Assembly: GCA_913045505.1 (NCBI GenBank)
Contig: CAJWQN010000003.1
Coordinates: forward strand, 1 to 33,938
Origin: an uncultured Rhodospirillaceae bacterium
GTDB lineage: Bacteria; Pseudomonadota; Alphaproteobacteria; UBA7887
Direction: 5' to 3'
DNA length: 33,938 nt
Part shown: in pieces, positions 1-8,220 of the stretch
Numbering within the stretch: position 1 is the first letter of the stretch
How the letters are laid out: each line of letters begins with the position of its first letter
The notes under the pieces: generated by a model
Databases searched by the model: none
The model's input: the letters and a program-made list of their open reading frames with translations, nothing else
Told to the model about the DNA's origin: nothing
Program-made: the position numbers and the translations under genes

Positions 1-723
1 CGCCGGGGCCGGCAATCGGGCGACCCGCGCGGTCACCGGGCGGGCTCCAAGATCGGTGTCGTCGCGCAACTGATCCGCCGCCACCCGTTCGATCCCCGGA
101 TGATCGACGGTGACCGCGTTGGCGATCAGGGTCGCGGCGGCATCCGATCCGGCGGCGGTCGCGGCCAGTACGGTGACCGAATCGGCGATGCCCAGGGACA
201 GTGAGCGTCCCCGCCAGCCCGAGGTGGCGAGGCCACGGACGGGCGCGTGATGGGGCAGGTGGATCAGGGCGTCACGGGCCGGCGCGTCGAGATCGGCGAC
301 GAGGCCGGCGTCGAGCGCCTGGCCGGGGGCGAGGTGGAAGGCGATGTCGCCGCCGTTGTTGACATAGGCTTTGCTGAGGGCGCGCCCGGCTGTCAGGGTG
401 GCCAGCACGTCGTCCGCGACCGCGCCGGCGACCGCGGCCATCGGGGTGATGAATTCGCGCCGGTGGGCCCAGACCGCGGCCGCCATCCGCCGCGCGACCG
501 GGCCGTGGAGGACCGGCGGCGCGGCGCCGATGGGGCTCCGGAGCACGTCCAACTCCCCGACCAGGGTCTCCAGAATATCCTGGAATCGATCGACCGCCTG
601 GCGGTACGCGGCCCAGACTTCGCGCTCGGCGCCGAATGCCTGGGCGATGATATCGATCGGCCCGTGCTGCATGTGCAGCCGACCGGTTTCGGCGAGCAGC
701 ATCGCCCGGGGGCCGCCGGTCAC
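1..723 (-). CDS. UPF0280 family (ApbE-like) protein, 3' end outside window
   Basis: Read on the minus strand from a GTG at 723, this frame stays open for 241 codons to the window edge, so the C-terminus is missing. The protein has the UPF0280 hallmarks: YVNNGGDIAFHL in the middle, resembling the NNGGD loop of ApbE flavin transferases, and ATSGWRGRSLSLGIADSV later. UPF0280 belongs to the ApbE fold superfamily and has no established reaction. The GTG overlaps the stop of the upstream reductase gene (GTGA) and a GGAG lies 7 bases before it, so the two are translationally coupled. Known ApbE proteins attach FMN covalently to partner proteins, so flavinylation of the neighbouring reductase is a reasonable inference, not shown here. 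No internal stop or frameshift is seen. Confidence 0.85.
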   Translation of the reverse strand, partial: MTGGPRAMLLAETGRLHMQHGPIDIIAQAFGAEREVWAAYRQAVDRFQDILETLVGELDVLRSPIGAAPPVLHGPVARRMAAAVWAHRREFITPMAAVAGAVADDVLATLTAGRALSKAYVNNGGDIAFHLAPGQALDAGLVADLDAPARDALIHLPHHAPVRGLATSGWRGRSLSLGIADSVTVLAATAAGSDAAATLIANAVTVDHPGIERVAADQLRDDTDLGARPVTARVARLPAPA

Positions 724-2162
724 GGCCGGTCTCCGGGCCACGGTGTCGCCGAATCCCATGGCGTGGTGGCGTGGCGGGTCTCGGCCAACACCTCCTCCAG
801 CGCCACGATCGAAGCCACATGGCCGCCGAGAGCGGCGTGATCGGCCCGCGCCATGGTGAACTCGATCGGGGCGACCAGGGCCGGGGTCGGCACGTAGCCG
901 AACGATCGCGCCGGCATTTTCGTGACATCGACCATGAAGGTGATGCCGCCGCCCGGCCAGACATAGACCGGGGCGCCGCCGCAGGTCACTTTGGTCAGCG
1001 CCTGCTTCACCGAACGGGTCAGCCGAACCGGATTTTCGGTCACGCCCGAGCGCAACGAGCCACCGGCCCCGGCCATGAACAGCACCGTGCACAAGGCCGG
1101 CTCGCAGTTCTCGGCGATCCGCGCGACCGCTTGCGCGATCGGGGCCGGCATCGCCTCGGGTCGCGGTGTCAAGCCTTCGTCGAGCCGGTACCAGGCCGCG
1201 TCCTCGCCGGTGGTCGAGACCATCAGCAGACGGAGCCCCGGCCAGGCGGCGGCCGGATCGATCCGCTCGATGATGTCGAGCGGATCGGAGATATCGGTGC
1301 CGCCCCAGCCCGCGCCCGGTTCGGCGACCTGGAAGTAGCGGCCCGGCGTGGACCGCCGTCCGCGCACCCGTATGCCGGCCGGCCGCATGTCGAGAAAGCG
1401 CCCGGCCTGATGCTCGGTGAGCACGCCGGTGATGTGATCATCGACCACCACCACCTCGTCGGCATGGCCGTGCCATTGCCGGGCGAACATGCCGATGGTC
1501 GCCGACCCGCATCCGACCCGCATCCGCTCTTCGGTCTCGCCATCGACCACCGGAGGGGCGCCGGCCTCGATCACGACCTCGGCGCCGCTCTCGACAGCGA
1601 CCGTGACCGGCGCGCGGTTGCACAGATCGAGCAGCGCCCGGCAGGTCACCGTCCCTTCCCGCTTGGAGCCGCCGGTCAAATGGCGGACACCGCCCAACGC
1701 CAGCATCTGGGAGCCGTACTCGGCGGTGGTGACATGGCCGATCTGGGCGCCGTCGCTGAGTACGCGCGCCTGTTCGGGGCCGAGATAGCGGTCGGTGTCG
1801 ATTTTCACCTTGAGCCCGCAATAGCTGAAAATGCCCTCCGAAACGACGGTCACCATGTCGACGTCGCCATGGCGGCTGGCGACGACGAACGGCGCCGGCT
1901 TGTAATCGGGATAGGTGGTGCCGGCGCCGATGCCGGTAACGAAGCGATCGGCTGGGCCGAGCACCTCACCGTTCCAATCGGCGCTGGCCTCGGCGAACGG
2001 TACCAGCCGTTCGGCACGCTCCGCCACCACCAGCGGATCGACCCGGGTCAGCACCCCGTCGCAGTTGGCGTAGCGGTCGCAGGCGCCGGCCTTGCCCGGG
2101 CGAATCCGACACAGCACCGGGCAGGCGTCGCAGCGGACCAGGCCGTCGTCGCCTTCAGCCAT
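720..2162 (-). CDS. hnr: 6-hydroxynicotinate reductase-like Fe-S protein
   Basis: A 480-residue cytoplasmic protein. Its N-terminus carries a cysteine cluster (C11, C14, C18, C28 in CDACPVLC...GKAGACDR) expected to bind a 4Fe-4S cluster. Size and motif fit the 6-hydroxynicotinate reductase family, which in Eubacterium barkeri reduces 6-hydroxynicotinate to 1,4,5,6-tetrahydro-6-oxonicotinate with ferredoxin electrons. The ATG at 2162 overlaps the end of the molybdenum hydroxylase gene by 8 bases and the stop overlaps the UPF0280 start, so it sits in the middle of a coupled operon. A hydroxylase making a 6-hydroxy heteroaromatic followed by this reductase forms a coherent two-step route. The family is assigned by recall of sequence character. 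The exact substrate (nicotinate or another N-heterocycle) is not visible from sequence. Confidence 0.75.
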   Translation of the reverse strand: MAEGDDGLVRCDACPVLCRIRPGKAGACDRYANCDGVLTRVDPLVVAERAERLVPFAEASADWNGEVLGPADRFVTGIGAGTTYPDYKPAPFVVASRHGDVDMVTVVSEGIFSYCGLKVKIDTDRYLGPEQARVLSDGAQIGHVTTAEYGSQMLALGGVRHLTGGSKREGTVTCRALLDLCNRAPVTVAVESGAEVVIEAGAPPVVDGETEERMRVGCGSATIGMFARQWHGHADEVVVVDDHITGVLTEHQAGRFLDMRPAGIRVRGRRSTPGRYFQVAEPGAGWGGTDISDPLDIIERIDPAAAWPGLRLLMVSTTGEDAAWYRLDEGLTPRPEAMPAPIAQAVARIAENCEPALCTVLFMAGAGGSLRSGVTENPVRLTRSVKQALTKVTCGGAPVYVWPGGGITFMVDVTKMPARSFGYVPTPALVAPIEFTMARADHAALGGHVASIVALEEVLAETRHATTPWDSATPWPGDRP

Positions 2163-4905
2163 TGGCCCGCTCCATGTCTCGAATGGCGGCGCGCAGCCGG
2201 TGCGGCAAGGCGGGCACGCGGGTGACGCGGACGCCGGTGGCGTGACGGATCGCGCCGAGGATGGCCGGCGCGGTCGGAATCAAAGCCGGCTCGCCGACGC
2301 CCTTGGCACCGAACGGTCCCAGCGGCTCGGCCTGCTCGATCAAGGTCACCGTGATCCCGGGCATGTCACAGAAGGTGGGGATCAGATAGTCGTGCAAGTT
2401 CTCGGTCCGTCCCGGCAGATATTCCTCCATCAAGGCAAGACCCAGACCCTGGGCGATGCCGCCGTGAATCTGACCTTCGGTCAAAGTTGGGTTGATCGCC
2501 CGGCCGACATCATGGGCGGCGTGGATATAGACAGGCCTGGTCATGCCCAAGGCCAGGTCCACATCGACCACCGCCATTTGGGCGGCGAAAGCGTAAGTCG
2601 CGTAGGGCGTGCCCTGGCCGTCGGCGTCGAGCGGCGTGGTCGGTGGATCGAACCGGCCCGCGCCGGCGAGCACCGCCCCATCGGCGTCCTCGGGCAGGGC
2701 GGTCAAATCGATCCGGTGCCGCGCGCCGCCGTCGGTCACGGTAAGACTTGGCCCATCGAGGTCGAGAGAAGCGTCGGCGCCGGCGTTGACCAGGCGCAAT
2801 ATCCGCTGCGTCAAGTCTTCTCCGGCAAGCTGCGCGGCGCGGCCGGAGATGAAGGTCTGGCGGGAGGCCGAAGTCTTGCCGGCATCATCCGTGCGGTCGG
2901 TGTCGCCAACCACCATCCGGACCCGATCCACCGGGACGCCCAGCGTATCGGCGACGACCTGAGCCAGGACGGTGCTCGATCCCTGGCCGATATCGACCGC
3001 GCCGTTGTAGAGCGTGAGTGTCCCATCGCGCGACAGGGCCAGACGCATGGTTGAGGGATTGCTCGGTGCCGTATTGCCGATGCCGTACCACATGCAGCCG
3101 ATGCCGACGCCGCGTCGGCTCCGGGGGTCGGCGGCGTTGAACGCCTCCGCCTCGGCCAGCGCCGCGTGCCAATCGGGGAGGAGCGCCTCCAGGCAGGCGG
3201 CGAGGCCGACACTGTCGCCGAGAACTTGCCCGGTCGCGGTCCGATCGCCGGGCCGGAGCGCGTTTCGCGATCGAATCTCGAGACGGTCGATGTTCAAGCT
3301 CGCGGCCAAATCGTCGATCAGCGCCTCATGGGCGATCGCGGTCTGGGGCACGCCGAAGCCCCGGAAGGCGCCGGCCGGGGCGGTATTGGTAAAGTAGGCC
3401 CGACCCCGCGCCCGAACATTGGCCAGCCGGTATGGCCCGCAGCCGTGGATCGGCACCCGGCCGGCAACGGTCGGCCCCCAAGACGCATAAGCCCCGGTGT
3501 CGAACACCGCATCCACGGACGCCGCCCGCAACCGGCCCTCGTCATCGGCGCCGATCCGGGCGGTGATCCGCGCGGCGTGGCGCTTGGTCGAGGCGGCCAT
3601 GCTCTCGGGCCGGTCGAGGACCCAGGCCACGGGTCTCCCCTCCAACCAGGCGGCGCGGGCGATCAGGGGCTGGACCAGCAGATCGAGCTTGCCGCCGAAG
3701 CCGCCGCCGCAAGTGGTGGGAACGATCCGCACCTGGTCCGGGGCCAAGCCCAGAACATGGGCGGTCTCGTCACGATCCATATAGGGGGTCTGGGTGCTGA
3801 CGTGGATTTCAATCCGATCGCCCGTGCGCCGCGCCCAGCCGGCCTCGGGCTCGATATAGGCGTGCTCCACGGCCGAGGTCTCGAACACGCCTTCGGCCAG
3901 GGCCGCGCAGTCGGCCCATGCGCGGTCCGCGTCACCGCTGACGACACCGCCCTCGACAAGCAGATTGCCGGGCTTGTCGGCCTGGACCCGGGGCGCATCC
4001 TTGGCCATGGCCGCGTCGAGACCATGGACGGCTTGAATCGGCTCGTAGGACACCGGCACCGAGCCCGCGTCGACCAGGGCCAGGCTGTCGCGGTCGCCGA
4101 CGAGGGCCAGCACCGCCTCGCCCCGATACCGGGCCAGGCCGTCGGCGAGCACCGGCTGATCCCTGAGTTCCGGGTAGATGCCGAAAGCGTTACAGGGCAG
4201 GTCGGCGGCGGCGAGCACCCGGACCAGGCCCGGATGGGCGGCGCGGAGTGGGCCCAGTTCGCCGACGGTGAATCGGGCCGGATAGGGGGCGCGCACCGCC
4301 TTCAGCCACAAGGCTCCGGTCGGCACCGCGTCGGCGCCGAACCGGGCTTCGCCGGTCAGCTTGGCGATGCCGTCCACCTTGACGGTCCGGGCGCCGACCG
4401 CGGCCCCGGAGGATGGCACCTTACCTCCGTCATCACCTCCCACGTCGAGCACTGCGTCGACGATTTTCCGATACCCGGTGCATCGGCACAGGACGCCGCC
4501 GAGGGCATCGGCAACTTCTTGCTCGGTGGGCGCCGGTGTGTGGCGCAACAAATCGGTGGCCGCGATCAGCAGGCCCGGCGCGCAGATGCCACATTGCGCC
4601 GCGCCGTGGCGGTGAAACGCGGCCTGGAGCGGGCCGAACTCGAGTCCCTCGACCGTGGTCACTTCGGACCCGGCGATGCGGCCCAGGGGCACCAGGCAGC
4701 TACAGAACTGGGCGCCGTCGATCAGCACCGTGCAGGCGCCACAGTCACCGGCGTCGCAGCCGACCTTGGTGCCGGTCAGGCCCAGATCGTCGCGCAACGC
4801 GGCGGCGAGCCGTTTGGCTGGCGCCGCCGCCACCGTGATCGGCCGCCCGTTGACCGTGAACGCGATGGCTTCGGCCCCGGCGATCGGGGCAGTGGCATCG
4901 TTCAT
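2155..4905 (-). CDS. Molybdenum hydroxylase, fused 2Fe-2S and molybdopterin subunits (xanthine dehydrogenase family)
   Basis: A 916-residue fusion. Residues 1-160 are the small iron-sulfur subunit: plant-type cluster cysteines C50, C55, C58, C70 (GCDAGDCGACTV) and the second cluster C105, C108, C140, C142 (QCGICAPG, CRCTGY). From about 175 to the end is the molybdopterin-binding large subunit, with FGGKLD, GAFRGFGVPQ and the active-site glutamate E872 in GVGEPALIP. Enzymes of this family hydroxylate purines or N-heteroaromatics using water as the oxygen source. There is no FAD domain in the chain; that subunit is the gene immediately upstream (4-base overlap). The order 2Fe-2S then Mo without a FAD domain differs from the eukaryotic XDH chain. 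The downstream reductase points to nicotinate or a related ring as substrate, which is inference. Confidence 0.9.
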   Translation of the reverse strand: MNDATAPIAGAEAIAFTVNGRPITVAAAPAKRLAAALRDDLGLTGTKVGCDAGDCGACTVLIDGAQFCSCLVPLGRIAGSEVTTVEGLEFGPLQAAFHRHGAAQCGICAPGLLIAATDLLRHTPAPTEQEVADALGGVLCRCTGYRKIVDAVLDVGGDDGGKVPSSGAAVGARTVKVDGIAKLTGEARFGADAVPTGALWLKAVRAPYPARFTVGELGPLRAAHPGLVRVLAAADLPCNAFGIYPELRDQPVLADGLARYRGEAVLALVGDRDSLALVDAGSVPVSYEPIQAVHGLDAAMAKDAPRVQADKPGNLLVEGGVVSGDADRAWADCAALAEGVFETSAVEHAYIEPEAGWARRTGDRIEIHVSTQTPYMDRDETAHVLGLAPDQVRIVPTTCGGGFGGKLDLLVQPLIARAAWLEGRPVAWVLDRPESMAASTKRHAARITARIGADDEGRLRAASVDAVFDTGAYASWGPTVAGRVPIHGCGPYRLANVRARGRAYFTNTAPAGAFRGFGVPQTAIAHEALIDDLAASLNIDRLEIRSRNALRPGDRTATGQVLGDSVGLAACLEALLPDWHAALAEAEAFNAADPRSRRGVGIGCMWYGIGNTAPSNPSTMRLALSRDGTLTLYNGAVDIGQGSSTVLAQVVADTLGVPVDRVRMVVGDTDRTDDAGKTSASRQTFISGRAAQLAGEDLTQRILRLVNAGADASLDLDGPSLTVTDGGARHRIDLTALPEDADGAVLAGAGRFDPPTTPLDADGQGTPYATYAFAAQMAVVDVDLALGMTRPVYIHAAHDVGRAINPTLTEGQIHGGIAQGLGLALMEEYLPGRTENLHDYLIPTFCDMPGITVTLIEQAEPLGPFGAKGVGEPALIPTAPAILGAIRHATGVRVTRVPALPHRLRAAIRDMERANG

Positions 4906-5747
4906 GGGTTCGCCGCCAGGGATTCGAGGGTCCGGCGGATCACGGTCAGGGCGGCGTCGCGGCGATATGCGGCGCTGGCGCGCGCATCGTCGATCGGCGC
5001 CAGGGGCCCTAGATGCGAATCCTGGGCGATCCCGCCCAAGGCCGAGGTCAGCGGCTCACCTACCAGGGCCGCCTCGAGCGCGGGTAGCCGGCAGGCGAGG
5101 GGCGAGCAGGCGCCGACCGCGACCCGCGCCGCGACCACCACGCCCGCCAACGACACCTCGATCACGGCCGCGACCATGACGATCGATATCACCAGAGAGG
5201 CCCGGGCGCCCAATTTGGTGAACGCGCCATACGCGCGGGGCGCGGCCGGCTTGGGGATCAGGATCGCGGTCATCAATTGGTTGGGGCGGCGTGCGGTCCT
5301 GCGGTTGCCGGTGACGAACTGGCCCACCGGCAAGGTCTCGATGCCCCCGACCGATGACAGTTCGACACGGCCATCAAGGCTCATCATAGCCGGAATCCCG
5401 TCGGCCGCGGGCGATGCGTTGCACAAATTGCCGCACAGGGTACCGGCGTTCTGAATCTGGATGCCGCCGATCGCGGACGCGGCGCATTTGAGACCGTCGA
5501 ACAGCGCCGGCAGCGGCGCCCGCGACAGATCGGTCCAGGTCGCCAACGCGCCGACGCGCCAATGATCGCCCCGGTCCGCGATCCCGCGCAGTTCGGCCAC
5601 GGCGCTGATGTCGAGGAGGTCGCCGGGGACCGCCCGGCCGACATGGGCCGGATAGACGTCGGTGCCGCCAGCGATGACGGTGGCGGTGGCGCGGTCTAGC
5701 GCCGCCAGCGCCTCGGATAGTTTTGTTGGCCGTGCGTAGCCGACCAT
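4902..5747 (-). CDS. FAD-binding subunit of the molybdenum hydroxylase (CoxM type)
   Basis: A 281-residue protein from the ATG at 5747; a longer reading from 5786 would run through the palindromic site and lacks the family's usual start. The chosen start gives the typical opening MVGYARPTKLSEALAAL, and a GGAGG lies 13 bases upstream. FAD-contact motifs are VIAGGTDVYP near residue 40 and QIQNAGTLCGNLCNASPAAD near residue 115, both standard for the CO dehydrogenase/xanthine dehydrogenase FAD subunit. It passes electrons from the 2Fe-2S clusters of its partner to an acceptor. It is the first gene after the regulator and overlaps the fused subunit by 4 bases, fitting a stoichiometric complex. It is somewhat short at the N-terminus but otherwise intact. 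Confidence 0.88.
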   Translation of the reverse strand: MVGYARPTKLSEALAALDRATATVIAGGTDVYPAHVGRAVPGDLLDISAVAELRGIADRGDHWRVGALATWTDLSRAPLPALFDGLKCAASAIGGIQIQNAGTLCGNLCNASPAADGIPAMMSLDGRVELSSVGGIETLPVGQFVTGNRRTARRPNQLMTAILIPKPAAPRAYGAFTKLGARASLVISIVMVAAVIEVSLAGVVVAARVAVGACSPLACRLPALEAALVGEPLTSALGGIAQDSHLGPLAPIDDARASAAYRRDAALTVIRRTLESLAANP

Positions 5748-5772
5748 GGCTGCAAGCGAGCCTCCGCCACAA

Positions 5773-5794
5773 GATCGTTTGTACACATACGATC
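5773..5794. promoter_or_regulatory. Palindromic candidate operator of the hydroxylase operon
   Basis: A 22-base imperfect palindrome: GATCGT, a ten-base core containing TGTACA, then ACGATC. Nine of eleven base pairs match. It lies about 25 bases before the ATG of the FAD subunit, in the roughly 100-base gap after the MarR gene. Position, length and symmetry fit a dimeric winged-helix repressor such as the adjacent MarR protein. Binding is inferred, not shown. Confidence 0.6.
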
Positions 5795-5847
5795 ACCGAC
5801 GGGCGCGCGAATCAAGGTTTTGTTGGGCTTGGACAGGCGGCCGGGGT

Positions 5848-6306
5848 TCAGGTCAGCTTCTTGAGCAGGTCCAGAAACAGGGCGCGGTCGGCCGGCGACA
5901 AGGGCTCCAGGATCGCGTCGCTGACCCGGAATCCGTTCGGGATCAAGCGTTCGACCAACGCCGTCCCGGCCGAAGTGAGGCGCAGCAGATTGCGGCGGCG
6001 GTCGTTGGGATCGGGACGGGTGGCGATCAGGCCGCGATCGATAAGGCGCCGGGTCACGCCTTGGACCGTGGCCGGGTCCATGGCGGTGAGGCGGCCGAGG
6101 TGATTCTGCGACAATTCGCCGCCATCGGCCAGCTCGACCAGGGCGGCGAATTGGGTCGGCGTGATCCGGGGATCGCCGATATGGGCTTGGAAGTGGGCGG
6201 TCGCGCGTTGATGGGCGCGGCGCAGCACATGGCCGACTTGATCTTCAAGCCGGTATGGAAGTTCCGCCGCCGCCGGGGCAGCCGGCTTCGATCCCGAATG
6301 CGCCAT
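5848..6306 (-). CDS. MarR-family transcriptional regulator (NicR-like)
   Basis: A 152-residue protein with the MarR plan: an N-terminal dimerisation helix (LPYRLEDQVGHVLRRAHQ), a winged helix-turn-helix around residues 65-95 (LSQNHLGRLTAMDPATVQGV) and the wing DPNDRRRNLLRLT. MarR proteins bind 16-22 base palindromes and are usually released by a small aromatic ligand. It lies directly upstream of the hydroxylase genes on the same strand, with the palindrome at 5773-5794 between them. In Pseudomonas the nicotinate regulator NicR is also a MarR protein and takes 6-hydroxynicotinate as ligand; the N-terminus here has a similar character, from memory. The natural inducer here is therefore likely the substrate or first product of the hydroxylase, by inference. 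Confidence 0.88.
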   Translation of the reverse strand: MAHSGSKPAAPAAAELPYRLEDQVGHVLRRAHQRATAHFQAHIGDPRITPTQFAALVELADGGELSQNHLGRLTAMDPATVQGVTRRLIDRGLIATRPDPNDRRRNLLRLTSAGTALVERLIPNGFRVSDAILEPLSPADRALFLDLLKKLT

Positions 6307-6418
6307 AGCCCGTCTCTATCACAGCCCGAGGGCCGCCGACAGGGCGTCGGTATGGGGGCTGTCGCGATCGGGGTCCGTGGGATAGTCTCGCGCTCTGGCA
6401 GCCACCGGAGGCGAAAGC

Positions 6419-7300
6419 GTGACTTCAACGACTTCCGATCATGCGGTAACCGTGGTTATTCCGGCGTTCAACGAGCAGGACGGAATCGGCGATCAAATCG
6501 TCAAGGTTCGCGAGGCTCTCGGCGAGACCGACTGGCGGCACGAGCTGATCGTGGTCGATGACGGATCGACCGATGACACCGCGGCCGAGGCCGCCCGGCA
6601 CGACGTTCGGCTGATCCGCCAGCCGCACAATCACGGCTACGGATCGGCCTTGCGCAAGGGGATCGCCGCAGCCGAAACCGAATGGGTGCTGATCATCGAC
6701 GCCGACGGCACCTACCCGGCGAGAGCGATCCCGAGCCTGCTCGCCCAAAGCCCGGACCACGACATGGTGATCGGCGCCAGAACCGGCTCCGAGGTTCACA
6801 TCCCCTTGATCCGGCGGCCGGCCAAATGGCTGCTCAACAAGCTCGCCAATTACCTCGCCGAGCAGAAAATTCCGGATCTCAACTCGGGCCTGCGCCTGAT
6901 GCGCAAACCGCTGGTCGCGCGCTACGAACATATTCTGCCGCTGGGTTTTTCCTACACCACCACCATCACCTTGGCGGCGTTGTGCAATGGCCATGAGGTC
7001 AGTTACGTGTCGATCGACTATTTGCGCCGGGTCGGCCGCTCCAAGATTCGACCGGCTCATGCCCTGCAGTTCGCGATTCTGATCATTCGCACCATCACCT
7101 TGTTCAATCCGTTGCGCATTTTCATTCCAGCCGGCGCGGTCCCGTTCCTGGGCGGCCTGGCCAAGCTCGCTTACGACCTGAGAGACGCCAATATTTCCGA
7201 TGGCGCGATCATGGGACTTCTGGCCGGATTGCTGATCTGGTCGGTCGGTATTCTGGCCGACGCGGCCGCCCGGATCACGTTCGGCTTCCGGCCCAAATGA
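6419..7300 (+). CDS. GT2 glycosyltransferase, polyprenyl-phosphate sugar synthase type
   Basis: A 293-residue protein from a GTG start with GGAGG 7 bases upstream. The catalytic GT-A domain opens with VTVVIPAFNEQDGIG, has the nucleotide-binding VVDDGSTDD and the acidic IIDADGTYP (a DXD-like motif), and resembles dolichol-phosphate mannose synthases. Two hydrophobic segments at the C-terminus (around 230-285) anchor it in the membrane. Such enzymes move a sugar from a nucleotide donor to a polyprenyl phosphate on the cytoplasmic face. It is the first gene of a five-gene cassette and overlaps the next gene by 4 bases (ATGA). The GT-C enzyme at the end of the cassette would be the natural consumer of its product. 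Donor sugar is unknown. Confidence 0.9.
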   Translation: MTSTTSDHAVTVVIPAFNEQDGIGDQIVKVREALGETDWRHELIVVDDGSTDDTAAEAARHDVRLIRQPHNHGYGSALRKGIAAAETEWVLIIDADGTYPARAIPSLLAQSPDHDMVIGARTGSEVHIPLIRRPAKWLLNKLANYLAEQKIPDLNSGLRLMRKPLVARYEHILPLGFSYTTTITLAALCNGHEVSYVSIDYLRRVGRSKIRPAHALQFAILIIRTITLFNPLRIFIPAGAVPFLGGLAKLAYDLRDANISDGAIMGLLAGLLIWSVGILADAAARITFGFRPK

Positions 7301-8220
7301 GCCCCGGCCGATTGATTCCGATCGCCGGTAGCGCGGTGTTGCTGGTGGCGCTGGCGATGTTGCTCCCGCTTGCCGAGATATGGCGCGGACTGGGCGCGGT
7401 GCCGGTCGAGGTCTGGCTGCTGGCGGTTGGCGGGTTTCTGGCCTGTCACGGATTGGGCGCTCTCAAGTGGTCGCGCATGCTCGAGGTCGCGGCGGTGCGC
7501 CTGCGGTTTCGGAACGTGCTGCGGTACTACCTGGCCGGCCTGGCGGGAAATCTGATGTTGCCGTCGGTGATCGGTGGCGATGTGATCAGTGTCGGTCTCG
7601 CCGCGCGCCGGGCCGACAATTCCGCCGGGGCGATCTTGGGCTCGGTCCTCAACCGGCTCCTTGACGCCGGTGCGCTGGCCCTGTTTGTCGCCATCGGCCT
7701 CGCCGCTCTGCCCGGCGGATTGGTGGCGTTGAATATCGACCTGCCCTGGAATTGGCTCGCCGTGGCCGTGCTCGCGGTGGTCCTTCTCGGTGGATTCGGC
7801 ATCCCAGCGGCGCTCAGGCGGTTGCCGCGCCGCCAGCGGGTGCATCTGCGCCAAGCTACACGAGCAATCGTGGGGCAACCGTTGCCGATCCTGGCCGCGT
7901 TCGGCCTCGGCGTGGCGATGCAAGCGGGCTTGATCGCGTTGACCATTCTGCTCGGCACCGCGGTCGGCCTCGAGCTGCCGCTGTCGGTTTGGCTGATGGC
8001 CTGGGCTCTGGCGAAGCTGGCGGCATTCCTGCCGATCAGCCAGGCCGGGATCGGCACCCGCGAGGTGGCGTTCGCGATCGCCATCGCGCCGTTTGGCGCG
8101 CCTCCATCCCTGGCCGTGGCGGCGGCGCTGGCCTGGAACGCGGTCCTGGTCTGCGGCTGCGCGCTCGCCGGACTACTCGCCGGCCTGATTCCGCCCGCGG
8201 GAGTCTCCAGCGAGTCATGA
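7297..8220 (+). CDS. Lysylphosphatidylglycerol synthase TM-region/flippase-like membrane protein
   Basis: A 307-residue integral membrane protein with about eight hydrophobic segments. The pattern fits the UPF0104/LPG_synthase_TM family: [25 protein letters not shown] near residue 85 and the later [23 protein letters not shown] near residue 230. There is no lysyl-transferase domain, so it is the membrane part only. Members next to GT2 glycosyltransferases are often proposed to flip or handle polyprenyl-linked sugars, but this is not settled for the family. It overlaps its neighbours by 4 bases on both sides, consistent with obligate co-expression with the glycosyltransferase. Confidence 0.82.
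   Translation: MSPGRLIPIAGSAVLLVALAMLLPLAEIWRGLGAVPVEVWLLAVGGFLACHGLGALKWSRMLEVAAVRLRFRNVLRYYLAGLAGNLMLPSVIGGDVISVGLAARRADNSAGAILGSVLNRLLDAGALALFVAIGLAALPGGLVALNIDLPWNWLAVAVLAVVLLGGFGIPAALRRLPRRQRVHLRQATRAIVGQPLPILAAFGLGVAMQAGLIALTILLGTAVGLELPLSVWLMAWALAKLAAFLPISQAGIGTREVAFAIAIAPFGAPPSLAVAAALAWNAVLVCGCALAGLLAGLIPPAGVSSES

Noticed and set aside
3166-5454. Very long open frame (762 codons) on the plus strand
   Set aside because: It is antisense to the molybdenum hydroxylase genes, whose cofactor motifs are complete. Long antisense frames are expected in GC-rich DNA; the protein has no recognisable motif.
7752-8216. N-terminal extension of the third cassette membrane protein
   Set aside because: The extension lies inside the flippase-like gene in another frame and is Arg-rich; the ATGA overlap gives a normal start at 8217.
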